Shown: positions 1 through 5,291 of the stretch, one piece after another
How positions within the stretch are numbered: the stretch's first letter is position 1
How the letters are laid out: the number at the start of each line of letters is the position of its first letter
DNA from: Dehalococcoidales bacterium
GTDB lineage: Bacteria > Chloroflexota > Dehalococcoidia > Dehalococcoidales > ARS1013
Assembly: GCA_002690375.1 (NCBI GenBank)
Contig: NZEH01000016.1
Location: forward strand, 7,021 to 16,939
Direction of reading: 5' to 3'
Length of the DNA: 9,919 nt
Notes under the pieces: generated by a model
The model's database searches: none
What the model saw: only the letters and a program-made list of their open reading frames with translations
What the model was told of the DNA's origin: nothing
Made by a program: the position numbers and the translations under genes

Positions 1-2
1 CC

Positions 3-566
3 GGAGCCACCAGCGATATACGAAAGCTAGTTGAAGCCGTCATTACGCTTGACACAAGGCGGACTGACGGGGAGCGAATCACCAATACTACACTGGCAAA
101 TCACCTGAATATAGGCATAATGCAGGCGTCACGGCGAGCCAAGAGGGCGCTTAAGCTAGGTTGGCTAGTTAATCGAGAGCAGCGCAAGTATCACCCCGCT
201 GATTATGCGCCTGGTGAGCCTATGCCAGAAGTTGAAGGCTTGCCGATGCTAGGGGGGCTTAACACGGCTAACCTAGTTAACAATGAATGTGTTAACGATT
301 CTAGCCTCATAAACGGGACAGTTAACACGTTAACACCCTTAACCAATGGTAGTATATCCCCTAACCCTGAAGCCATCCTGGATATGCCGATTGAAAAGGT
401 TATTGAGGTATGGCGGTCTGAGGGTGCCCCCGTGATTTACCTGGAGTCGGGCGAGACTTGCCTTGACCTTGAGAAGCTACTAGCTAATCCTAATGTTAGT
501 GAGCGTCACCTTAAGGCGGTCAGGTTATGGCTTGATAAAGTGCTCAAGCAAAGGGGTGAATCGTGA
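3..566 (+). CDS. C-terminal part of mobile-element replication (primase/helicase-like) protein with winged helix, left-truncated by the window
   Basis: The reading frame is open from the left edge (first full codon at 3) to TGA at 564-566, so the ATG at 120 is probably internal and this is the last 187 residues of a longer protein. The first ~65 visible residues look like a winged-helix domain (IRKLVEAVITLD, TLANHLNIG, RRAKRALKLGWLVN), ending in a PGEPMP segment. A linker rich in Asn, Thr and Val follows, with repeated VN pairs. The tail (ILDMPIEKVIEVWRSEG, APVIYL, ESGETCLDLEKLL) forms a small helical domain. From memory this layout matches the ends of primase or helicase proteins of integrated elements in Dehalococcoidia; no catalytic motif is visible here, so the enzyme class is inference. 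The next gene overlaps its stop by four bases, indicating translational coupling. Confidence 0.6.
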   Translation, partial: GATSDIRKLVEAVITLDTRRTDGERITNTTLANHLNIGIMQASRRAKRALKLGWLVNREQRKYHPADYAPGEPMPEVEGLPMLGGLNTANLVNNECVNDSSLINGTVNTLTPLTNGSISPNPEAILDMPIEKVIEVWRSEGAPVIYLESGETCLDLEKLLANPNVSERHLKAVRLWLDKVLKQRGES

Positions 567-775
567 TAATTCCATGTCCGCATTGCGGTAAATCGGTAGC
601 GGTTAATAGTCTAGGTCGCAAACCGCTCAATATACCACTCAAAAATGTTTGTGAGGCATTACAGACACACCAAAACATAGTGGCAGCAGCTAGGGAACTC
701 GGCTGTAGTCCAGCGTATATATTCGGCATCTTGAAAGCAAATAGACTAAAACTAAAGGACGTGGTTAAGAGGTAA
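563..775 (+). CDS. small zinc-finger/HTH protein of mobile element
   Basis: A 70-residue protein with a GTG start that overlaps the upstream stop (GTGA), preceded by AAGGGG at 551-556 six bases before the start. The N-terminus carries one CPHCG knuckle (Cys5, Cys8), half of a zinc ribbon; no second Cys pair follows, so metal binding would need a partner or dimer, or may be lost. Residues ~36-66 (NIVAAARELGCSPAYIFGILKANRL) fit a helix-turn-helix of the homeodomain-like or Fis type. A role in DNA binding, for instance control of the element, is inferred from the fold and position only. The tight spacing with its neighbours supports one operon. No named family is recognised with certainty. Confidence 0.65.
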   Translation: MIIPCPHCGKSVAVNSLGRKPLNIPLKNVCEALQTHQNIVAAARELGCSPAYIFGILKANRLKLKDVVKR

Positions 776-780
776 AAGAA

Positions 781-903
781 ATGACCTGTCAGTGCAAATA
801 TTACCTGAGAGATAATACCGGGCAATTAAGGTGCGTCCAGTGCGGGCAACCACCACGCTCTAAAGAGGTTTTGTTACCTTCAAAAGGTGGCAGACCTAAA
901 TAA
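781..903 (+). CDS. 40-residue mini zinc-ribbon protein
   Basis: ATG at 781, TAA at 901-903. An AGAGG at 767-771 lies nine bases ahead of the start. The peptide has four cysteines (Cys3, Cys5, Cys18, Cys21) in a CxC...CxxCG pattern, typical of a single zinc ribbon, followed by a basic tail ending GGRPK. It starts five bases after the stop of the preceding zinc-finger/HTH gene and overlaps the next small HTH gene. Too short for most gene callers. The regular Cys pattern, the ribosome site and its place in a packed cassette argue that it is expressed. Function unknown; nucleic-acid or protein binding is a guess. Confidence 0.5.
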   Translation: MTCQCKYYLRDNTGQLRCVQCGQPPRSKEVLLPSKGGRPK

Positions 904-1060
904 GGATATTCCCATTGACCGAATAGAGGCACTTTCAAAAGAGGGCATTGGGGTAAAGACCATTGCTAAACAGCTTCAGCGTGAAGGCTGTGATATATCA
1001 GCTATGACGGTTTCGCGGGCATTGTGCTCCAATTATGCACCTGGGGAAGAAGAAAGGTAG
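887..1060 (+). CDS. small HTH DNA-binding protein of mobile element
   Basis: A 57-residue frame starting at GTG 887 and ending TAG 1058-1060; it overlaps the zinc-ribbon gene by 17 bases. An in-frame stop at 827-829 limits the start. Residues 12-46 (RIEALSKEGIGVKTIAKQL, then ISAMTVSRAL) form a clear helix-turn-helix of the recombinase/resolvase C-terminal or DUF-HTH type, with the recognition helix around TVSRAL. No catalytic domain is attached, so it may be a small regulator or excisionase-like factor of the element (inference). No strong Shine-Dalgarno lies directly upstream (AGAGG at 864-868 is 18 bases away), so translation may depend on coupling to the overlapping gene. The GTG start is the best available but not certain. 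Confidence 0.5.
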   Translation: MADLNKDIPIDRIEALSKEGIGVKTIAKQLQREGCDISAMTVSRALCSNYAPGEEER

Positions 1061-1070
1061 CTGTTTCTCC

Positions 1071-1145
1071 TTTTTTAATAGTGTTACATTTGTTACTGAC
1101 TTTTTTAGCATTGCCATTGTTGCCTTTTGTTCTTTTTAATAGTGT
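1071..1145. repeat. duplicated TTTTTAATAGTGT motif
   Basis: TTTTTAATAGTGT occurs at 1072-1084 and at 1133-1145, offset by 61 bases, with similar bases following (ACATTTGTTAC versus CGAATTTGTAAA). A shorter relative, TTTTTTATAGTGTG, is at 2071-2084, and TTTAATAGTG recurs at 4024-4033 outside the element remnant. The pattern suggests local duplication or a dispersed short repeat. Confidence 0.5.
1083..1124. repeat. two split-pentamer direct repeats in T-rich DNA
   Basis: GTTAC-ATTT-GTTAC at 1083-1096 and TTGCC-ATTG-TTGCC at 1111-1124: each is a pentamer repeated after a 4-base spacer (9-base period), each preceded by a run of six T (1071-1076 and 1101-1106). A third unit of the same design, GTTCC-ATTT-GTTCC, is at 1392-1405. 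Confidence 0.55.
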
Positions 1146-1334
1146 CGAATTTGTAAAGTTTTATACTCTCTGCTATTGAGGCTGGCTATAAGCCTTCGCA
1201 TGCCTACGAAACAGCTCAAACATATTACGCCGGAGAACTATTTTGCCCTGTACCCTATGGAGCGTGAAAAACTCCGCAAAACTTGCCTTTTTTCTTCTTT
1301 CAGGTGTCTGGCTAGAGTATCTACGGATATATGA
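1144..1334 (+). pseudogene. possible frameshifted remnant of a phage small-terminase-like HTH gene
   Basis: Three short reading frames follow one another with protein-like content: VEFVKFYTL from 1144, then AIEAGYKPSHAYETAQTYYA from 1172 (frame +1), then an ATG at 1200 giving LYPMEREKLRKTCLFSS and ending in TGA 1332-1334 (frame +1 again). Joined by two frame changes, the pieces resemble the N-terminal HTH of small terminase subunits, where a pattern like FV-x-Y ... AAI-x-AGY-x-P-x-x-A is typical. This is a reading of weak similarity; the third frame could instead be an intact 44-residue ORF (1200-1334), but no ribosome site precedes it. Confidence 0.25.
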
Positions 1335-1391
1335 AACCAGTAACTGATAGCCTTAATAATTCGGGCTGCGGTTTCCTCTCTTTTTTTAGGG

Positions 1392-1405
1392 GTTCCATTT
1401 GTTCC
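1392..1405. repeat. split-pentamer direct repeat GTTCC-ATTT-GTTCC
   Basis: Same architecture as the two units near 1083-1124: pentamer, 4-base spacer, same pentamer, after a run of seven T at 1381-1387. The pentamer differs between units while the layout is kept. Confidence 0.5.
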
Positions 1406-1519
1406 ATTTTCTCCGGTTGATGCTAATGCTTCCCGCCTAGTAAATAATCTTAAGTTTTAATAAGTTTTTCTGATGCAACTCAGTAATCCACTCTTGAATG
1501 TTGGCTTTTATTGATAACC

Positions 1520-1672
1520 TTGAAGCTAGAAAACGAGCATTTTGGGGACTATATCCCGCTATTAGAGCATCTTCAGCAGCTTAACAAAGTTCGACAACCT
1601 TGTCTAAATCTTGCTATTTTCAGAGCCGAGCTAATGGGCGAAAAGCCGACTTTACCAGAAGAGACGCACTAG
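1520..1672 (+). CDS. possible small hypothetical protein or gene fragment
   Basis: The frame is open from 1487 to TAG at 1670-1672; candidate TTG starts lie at 1511 and 1520, giving about 50 residues. The composition is protein-like and helical (HFGDYIPLLEHLQQLNKV, AIFRAELMGEKPTLPEE) with no low-complexity bias. No ribosome-binding site precedes either start, and a second plausible frame from ATG 1499 (LEARKRAFWGLYPAI) overlaps its front, suggesting a frameshifted older gene. I do not recognise the family. Treat as a probable fragment. Confidence 0.25.
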   Translation: MKLENEHFGDYIPLLEHLQQLNKVRQPCLNLAIFRAELMGEKPTLPEETH

Positions 1673-1992
1673 GATGCAATTCTAGGCGGGTAAAGGCTCA
1701 GGCACGGGGATAACCTTCCGCAGTGTCCTGCCAGTGGAATTAGGTCGTGTCCCTCAATTCTAGCTCCCACATGCAATTTCAAACTCAGTAAACTGTCTAT
1801 CTGTGCACTCGCCCTTCCGGAGATGGTTACTTTGGGAAACGCTTTGAGGGCCTTAGCGCAGTCTCCTAATATCACATAGCAATCTGAAATCAAACTCTGA
1901 CAGTAGAACAAGAATGGCTCACGTTCATCAGAATAAGCACCCGATAGTTTCGTTAACTCATTTATGACATCACGAGGATGACGTTCAAGCAC
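1669..1992 (-). CDS. doubtful hypothetical protein with one TPR-like motif
   Basis: A 107-residue minus-strand frame with a GTG start at 1992; the frame stays open further upstream, to beyond 2060. Residues around ISDCYVILGDCAKALKAFPKV resemble one tetratricopeptide repeat, with the expected small and aromatic positions (LGD, AL, AF). The rest shows no recognised domain and the end (CLSLYPPRIAS) looks random. No Shine-Dalgarno precedes the GTG. It converges on a short plus-strand frame, overlapping it by four bases. It could be a fragment of a TPR protein from the decayed element or a chance frame. Confidence 0.22.
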   Translation of the reverse strand: MLERHPRDVINELTKLSGAYSDEREPFLFYCQSLISDCYVILGDCAKALKAFPKVTISGRASAQIDSLLSLKLHVGARIEGHDLIPLAGHCGRLSPCLSLYPPRIAS

Positions 1993-2119
1993 AGTGTACA
2001 GATAACAGAACGGGCAGGTGCTAAGAAGACGGGCGGAATAAGCACAGATAAGGGAGTCATCACCCGTCCCTTTTTTATAGTGTGTGGTGCACGGCGACGT
2101 TCAAACCGCAGCTAAAGAG

Positions 2120-2140
2120 TTGGCGTTAATTTGGCGTTAA
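2120..2140. repeat. tandem TTGGCGTTAA direct repeat near element border
   Basis: TTGGCGTTAA occurs at 2120-2129 and 2131-2140, an 11-base period (about one helical turn), roughly 120 bases from the tRNA-Leu junction. Repeated short sites at this distance from a core site are what integrase arm-type sites look like; that role is inference. Confidence 0.55.
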
Positions 2141-2188
2141 ATTGTTGGGGACAGTTTGTCACCAGACATTACTCTAGCTACAAATCAT

Positions 2189-2232
2189 GGTTTTGTTAAT
2201 TGACACAAAAGTTCTAATTTGAACGTAAAACC
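2189..2232. repeat. nested inverted repeats beside the tRNA-Leu junction
   Basis: GGTTTT (2189-2194) pairs with AAAACC (2227-2232); inside them TTTTGT (2191-2196) pairs with ACAAAA (2205-2210), and GTTC (2211-2214) pairs with GAAC (2221-2224). The cluster lies about 25 bases from the tRNA junction and could be recombinase or accessory-factor binding DNA of the attachment site. Confidence 0.35.
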
Positions 2233-2255
2233 ACTCGTTGACAATTTAGCTTAGA

Positions 2256-2294
<39 letters not shown>

Positions 2295-2302
2295 TAATTA
2301 AC

Positions 2303-2378
2303 TGGAGGCGACGACCGGATTCGAACCGGTGAATAGCGGTTTTGCAGACCGCCGCCTTAACCACTTGGCTACGTCGCC
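2303..2378 (-). tRNA. cysT: tRNA-Cys (anticodon GCA), CCA encoded
   Basis: The minus strand gives a complete cloverleaf: acceptor GGCGACG paired with CGTCGCC, an AGCCAAGTGGTTAAGGC D-arm region, anticodon stem GCGGT/ACCGC with loop CTGCAAA (anticodon GCA), and T arm ACCGG-TTCGAAT-CCGGT. The discriminator base is U, an identity element of tRNA-Cys, and CCA is encoded at 2305-2303. It carries cysteine to the ribosome. The gene looks intact and functional even though its downstream tandem partner tRNA-Leu has been cut. The symbol is by analogy with E. coli. Confidence 0.96.
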
Positions 2379-2466
2379 TCTCAAAAAGCTAAAGAACCGG
2401 CTCGTGATAAACTCGCTTGGTTTAAATTAAAGGTAAAATTATCTCTTGCTGGCCTCGCCTTGCGAT

Positions 2467-2496
2467 ATTATAAGGCACTCATGATCTGAGATGCAA
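2467..2496 (-). promoter_or_regulatory. candidate promoter for tRNA-Cys
   Basis: On the minus strand, TTGCAT (2496-2491) is followed after 18 bases by a perfect TATAAT (2472-2467), about 90 bases upstream of the mature tRNA 5' end, leaving a precursor leader. The -35 match is weak. Confidence 0.35.
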
Positions 2497-2560
2497 GCAG
2501 AAATCTTACTGGCATCATTTTACCCGTTAGGACTGACTGCAGACTAACCATTTTCTTTCA

Positions 2561-2589
2561 TTGACGCGTCGACTTCAGAATAATATAGT
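2561..2589 (+). promoter_or_regulatory. sigma70-type promoter of the DUF4349 gene
   Basis: TTGACG (2561-2566), a 17-base spacer and TATAGT (2584-2589) each match the consensus at five of six positions with ideal spacing, and lie 33 bases upstream of the ATG. The palindrome GACGCGTC (2563-2570) overlaps the -35 box and could be an operator, though that is speculative. The promoter diverges from the tRNA-Cys transcription unit. Confidence 0.65.
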
Positions 2590-2622
2590 ATATGGTGAGA
2601 CAGCACAACAGCAAGGAAACTG

Positions 2623-3498
2623 ATGAACAGAAGGTTAATGATTATCGTTGGACTATTACTCCTGGTGACCATACTCATTCCTACTGCTTGTAGCCAAGCA
2701 CCATGGCAATCGGATGTCGACCAGATAAAGACACCTTCTGCACCGGCGTCTCTCGCCGGTGCAGAAGGTGTCATCGCTATTTCCAGGGAAGTTGCCATTG
2801 GAAACGGAGCTTTACTAGCAATATCTCACGAGCGGATAATAGTCCGTAACGGGGATATATCCCTCGTGGTCGAAAATGTGGTTGACACCCGAGATGAGAT
2901 TATCCACCTAGCGGAAGGACTAGGCGGCTTTATCGTTTCGTCTTTTATCGATGGCGAAGGACAGAACATACGTAGCAACATCACTGTACGGGTGCCAGAC
3001 GAAGAATTCCAGTCAGCTCTATCCGAGTTGAGAAAACTTGCCATCAGAGTGGAATCGGAAAGCACCAACAGCCGCGATGTAACCGAGGAATATACAGACC
3101 TGGGAGCCAGGCTGAAGAATGCCGAGGCAACTGAGAAGCAATACCTCGCTCTCTTGGACAAAGCCACGAATACGGAGGATATGCTTAAGATCTATGACGC
3201 TCTATCTCGCATCAGACGTGAAATAGAGCAAATCAAGGGGCAGATACAATATCTAGAGCGAACCTCATCTATGAGCCTAATAAGCATCCAACTCAAGCCG
3301 CAGGGCACGGGCTCAGGATTAGTGACGCCAGGCTGGAGTATTCTGGAAGCTCTCAAATCAGCCATCCGCGCTCTGGTCACTTTCGGGCAGGGACTGGTGA
3401 CCATCCTCATCTGGATTTTACTCTTTCTCCCCATTTGGGGAACGACACTCGGTGTTATCTTCTGGTATGTACGTCGCCGACGAAGGACTCAAACGTAA
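2623..3498 (+). CDS. DUF4349 domain lipoprotein with C-terminal membrane segment
   Basis: A 291-residue envelope protein. ATG 2623 has AAGGA five bases upstream. Residues 1-23 form a lipoprotein-like signal (MNRRL, hydrophobic core, then PTAC with Cys23); the -3 residue is Pro, unusual for a lipobox, so it may instead stay as an N-terminal anchor. After a short linker, residues ~70-225 match DUF4349: RNGDISLVVENV, a long helical region (TEEYTDLGARLKNAEATEKQY ... IRREIEQIKGQIQYLE, coiled coil about 155-213), then SLISIQLKP. Residues ~250-283 are a strongly hydrophobic membrane helix or hairpin, followed by an Arg-rich cytoplasmic tail. The biochemical role of DUF4349 is not established. Oddity: residues 36-50 are encoded by a perfect 43-base hairpin. 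The cinA-like gene begins three bases after its stop codon. Confidence 0.85.
   Translation: MNRRLMIIVGLLLLVTILIPTACSQAPWQSDVDQIKTPSAPASLAGAEGVIAISREVAIGNGALLAISHERIIVRNGDISLVVENVVDTRDEIIHLAEGLGGFIVSSFIDGEGQNIRSNITVRVPDEEFQSALSELRKLAIRVESESTNSRDVTEEYTDLGARLKNAEATEKQYLALLDKATNTEDMLKIYDALSRIRREIEQIKGQIQYLERTSSMSLISIQLKPQGTGSGLVTPGWSILEALKSAIRALVTFGQGLVTILIWILLFLPIWGTTLGVIFWYVRRRRRTQT
2730..2772. repeat. perfect 19-bp inverted repeat inside the DUF4349 coding sequence
   Basis: Arm 2730-2748 (GACACCTTCTGCACCGGCG) is exactly complementary to 2754-2772 across a 5-base loop (TCTCT). It is in frame and encodes residues 36-50 (KTPSAPASLAGAEGV) in the linker after the signal region, where inserted residues are likely tolerated. 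There is no U-run after it, so it is not a terminator. It looks like a small palindromic element captured within a gene, or an mRNA structure. Confidence 0.9.
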
Positions 3499-3500
3499 AA

Positions 3501-3995
3501 ATGGTCAGATATAAAGCCATAAATAGTATCGAAGAAGAGGTCGGCAATCTACTCCGCAAGAAAAGACTGACTCTAGGTGTGATCGAATCGGCCACCGGCG
3601 GTCTAATATCTCACTTACTCACCAATGTCCCGGGTAGTGCTACGTACTATAAAGGCTCGATAACCGCCTACAGTAATGAAACTAAGATTAGGGTAGTCGG
3701 GGTAAAGACTGAAACTATTATCAAACACGGCGCCGTCAGTGCCCAAGTAGTCAAGGAAATGGCTCGTGGCGGCCGCAAAACACTAGACGTTAATATCTGC
3801 CTAGCCGATACCGGTATTGCCGGACCAGGTGGGGCAGTGCCGGGAAAGCCGGTCGGACTATTTTACATTGGACTATCTCACTTAGCAGGAACGTACAGCC
3901 GAAAGTACTTCTTTACCGGTGACCGAGAGCAAGACAAACGCAGGGCGGCAGAAGCCGCCCTCCACTGGCTAAAAGAATACCTTTTGAAGCACTAA
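3501..3995 (+). CDS. pncC: CinA C-terminal domain protein, PncC-type nicotinamide-nucleotide amidohydrolase
   Basis: A 164-residue single-domain protein that by family deamidates nicotinamide mononucleotide to nicotinic acid mononucleotide, salvaging the by-product of NAD-dependent DNA ligase; cytoplasmic. Family motifs are present in order: ESATGGL (29-35, usually ESCTGG), PGSATYYKGSITAYSNETK (44-62), HGAVS (76-80), TGIAGPGG (104-111), KPVGLFY (116-122) and FTGDRE (138-143). The length matches stand-alone PncC; the N-terminal MoaB-like domain of full CinA is absent. ATG 3501 is chosen because the family begins near here; the TTG at 3435 would overlap the upstream gene by 64 bases without a ribosome site. 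A GAAGGA at 3482-3487 is rather far (13 bases). It is probably cotranscribed with the DUF4349 gene. Confidence 0.85.
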   Translation: MVRYKAINSIEEEVGNLLRKKRLTLGVIESATGGLISHLLTNVPGSATYYKGSITAYSNETKIRVVGVKTETIIKHGAVSAQVVKEMARGGRKTLDVNICLADTGIAGPGGAVPGKPVGLFYIGLSHLAGTYSRKYFFTGDREQDKRRAAEAALHWLKEYLLKH

Positions 3996-4058
3996 ATCTT
4001 AAACAATAACGATTAGTTCCGTATTTAATAGTGGAAAGTGCTTAGAATTTTAACCACC

Positions 4059-4066
4059 GGGAGGTG
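4059..4066 (+). promoter_or_regulatory. strong Shine-Dalgarno misaligned with the annotated Nudix start
   Basis: GGGAGGTG lies 33 bases before GTG 4100 but six bases before ATA 4073, in the same frame with no stop between. This spacing suggests that translation may begin at the rare codon AUA, adding nine residues (IASLLDRSV), or that an ancestral ATG has mutated. Confidence 0.4.
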
Positions 4067-4099
4067 AGGTAGATAGCTAGTCTTCTTGATCGGTCGGTA

Positions 4100-4486
4100 G
4101 TGACCTGCTTCCTCGAATCCGATAGCAAAATATTATTATTACGCCGCAGTGAACGGGTGGGTAGCTATCAGGGAAGATGGGCTGGTGTCAGCGGCTACAT
4201 AGAGAAGTCGCCCGATGAGCAAGCCCTGACCGAAATAGAAGAGGAGACCGGACTGAGCAGCAAAGAGGTAACATTCATAAAAAGAGGCAAATTCCTAGCT
4301 GTTGACGATGAGGCGGCTGGGGTAAGATGGATAGTTCACCCTTATCTCTTTCATATCGAGGAGCGAGGCAAGATCAGCATTGATTGGGAGCATCAAGAAT
4401 TTCGCTGGGTCGACCCGAAAGAGATAGATGCCTACCAAATCGTGCCCGGACTCAAAGAGGCACTGGCGAGAGTCTATCAGAGCTAG
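4100..4486 (+). CDS. Nudix hydrolase
   Basis: A 128-residue protein of the Nudix fold, which cleaves nucleoside diphosphates linked to another moiety. The N-terminal strand TCFLESDSKILLLRRS leads to YQGRWAGVSGYIE and the Nudix box at about 32-52, ending EIEEETGL. The metal-binding EExG core is present, but the Arg of the usual REUxEE is Thr45, and the loop before it is about two residues shorter than the canonical GX5EX7 spacing; I recall similar short boxes in relatives, so this may be a subfamily trait. HPYLFHIEE and EFRWVDPKEI follow as usual. Start uncertain: GTG 4100 lacks a nearby ribosome site, whereas a strong GGGAGGTG (4059-4066) sits six bases ahead of an in-frame ATA at 4073. Substrate unknown. 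Confidence 0.85.
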   Translation: MTCFLESDSKILLLRRSERVGSYQGRWAGVSGYIEKSPDEQALTEIEEETGLSSKEVTFIKRGKFLAVDDEAAGVRWIVHPYLFHIEERGKISIDWEHQEFRWVDPKEIDAYQIVPGLKEALARVYQS

Positions 4487-4552
4487 ACCTCATTGCCATC
4501 ACTATCTATCAATGGTATGCTGGCTATATTCAGGAATTAGGAGGGAATACTC

Positions 4553-5287
4553 TTGGTTAAAAGAGCCGATGGACGCTCCTGGAATGAGTTGCGCCCGGTA
4601 AAAATAACCACAGGCTTCCAACAGTTCGCCGAAGGCTCAGCCCTAATCGAGGTGGGTAAGACACGAGTGCTCTGCGCCGTTAGTGTGGAAGAGCGAGTCC
4701 CATTATTCCTTAAAGGTCAAGGCAAGGGTTGGGTCACAGCGGAATACGCCATGCTACCCCGAGCCACAACTACCCGTACCCATCGCGATTCCTTCCATGG
4801 TCGGGTCTCCGGTCGCAATCAAGAAATACAGCGTATCATCGGGCGCTCACTGCGCGCGGCAATCAATATGGAGGCACTAGGCGAAAGAACCCTCACTGTC
4901 GATTGTGATGTACTCCAAGCTGACGGCGGCACCAGAACGACAGCCATCACCGGCGCTTATGTCGCCCTATACCAAGCACTACAAAATCTGGCCAATATGG
5001 GCGTCATTACCGACATACCTCTGGAAGATACCGTCGCTGCCACCAGCGTCGGAGTTGTCCACAACGATCAGCTGTTAGACCTATGTTACGACGAAGACTT
5101 CAACGCCGATGTCGACTTCAATGTGGTCATGACCGGCAAAGGTAGTTTAATCGAGTTTCAGGGCACGGCGGAAGGTAAGCCTTTCAATAGGGAAACGACA
5201 AACCAACTACTCTCCTTAGCCGAGAAGGGTATTGGGGAATTATTTCATGCCCAACAATCCGCCCTAGAAGTAATAAAAAACAAGTAG
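4553..5287 (+). CDS. rph: ribonuclease PH
   Basis: A 244-residue phosphorolytic 3'-5' exoribonuclease that trims tRNA precursors and other RNA 3' ends, normally as a hexameric ring in the cytoplasm. It opens with the family signature [15 protein letters not shown] (4-18) and contains [31 protein letters not shown], the [17 protein letters not shown] phosphate-binding segment (86-102), [20 protein letters not shown] (117-136) and the metal-binding region with Asp182 and Asp188, then [11 protein letters not shown]. Length is standard. The start is TTG at 4553, supported by AGGAGGG at 4539-4545 seven bases upstream. It follows the Nudix gene by 66 bases with no clear terminator, so readthrough is likely. 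Its stop is four bases from the convergent proA stop. Confidence 0.96.
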   Translation: MVKRADGRSWNELRPVKITTGFQQFAEGSALIEVGKTRVLCAVSVEERVPLFLKGQGKGWVTAEYAMLPRATTTRTHRDSFHGRVSGRNQEIQRIIGRSLRAAINMEALGERTLTVDCDVLQADGGTRTTAITGAYVALYQALQNLANMGVITDIPLEDTVAATSVGVVHNDQLLDLCYDEDFNADVDFNVVMTGKGSLIEFQGTAEGKPFNRETTNQLLSLAEKGIGELFHAQQSALEVIKNK

Positions 5288-5291
5288 CCGC

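Larger units (their letters stand above)
1061..2255. other. decayed mobile-element DNA between the last small gene and the tRNA border
   Basis: This 1.2-kb stretch has no gene that I can defend firmly. It is T-rich, holds several short repeats (listed separately), and shows fragments of protein-like sequence that change frame within a few dozen bases. It ends inside a tRNA-Leu gene, as expected for the flank of an integrated element. No integrase gene is recognisable here; it may lie beyond the left edge or have been lost. Confidence 0.6.

Noticed and set aside
544..825. 93-residue minus-strand frame opposite the small zinc-finger/HTH gene
   Set aside because: It is antisense to genes with clear motifs and ribosome sites and shows no recognisable domain.
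2093..2108. GGCGACGTTCAAACCG resembles the 3' end of tRNA-Cys with a 7-base deletion
   Set aside because: The T-arm bases do not pair and the match is short; it is not convincing as a tRNA-Cys attachment remnant.
1061..2255. CRISPR array or satellite repeat
   Set aside because: The repeats are short, irregularly spaced and differ in sequence; there are no regular spacers.
2730..2772. Reading the DUF4349 palindrome as a terminator
   Set aside because: It lies within the coding frame, has no U-run after the stem, and the downstream protein domain is intact.
2544..2798. 84-residue minus-strand frame across the DUF4349 start
   Set aside because: It is a shadow produced by the palindrome, which reads similarly on both strands (TPSAPA...AGAEGV), and it covers the promoter region.
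3435..3500. Upstream TTG start giving a longer CinA-like protein
   Set aside because: It would overlap the DUF4349 gene by 64 bases, has no ribosome site, and the extra residues do not match the family; ATG 3501 fits better.
3991..4017. Possible pncC terminator (ACTAAATC / GATTAGT)
   Set aside because: The stem is short, AT-rich, has a bulge and a long loop, and lacks a U-run.
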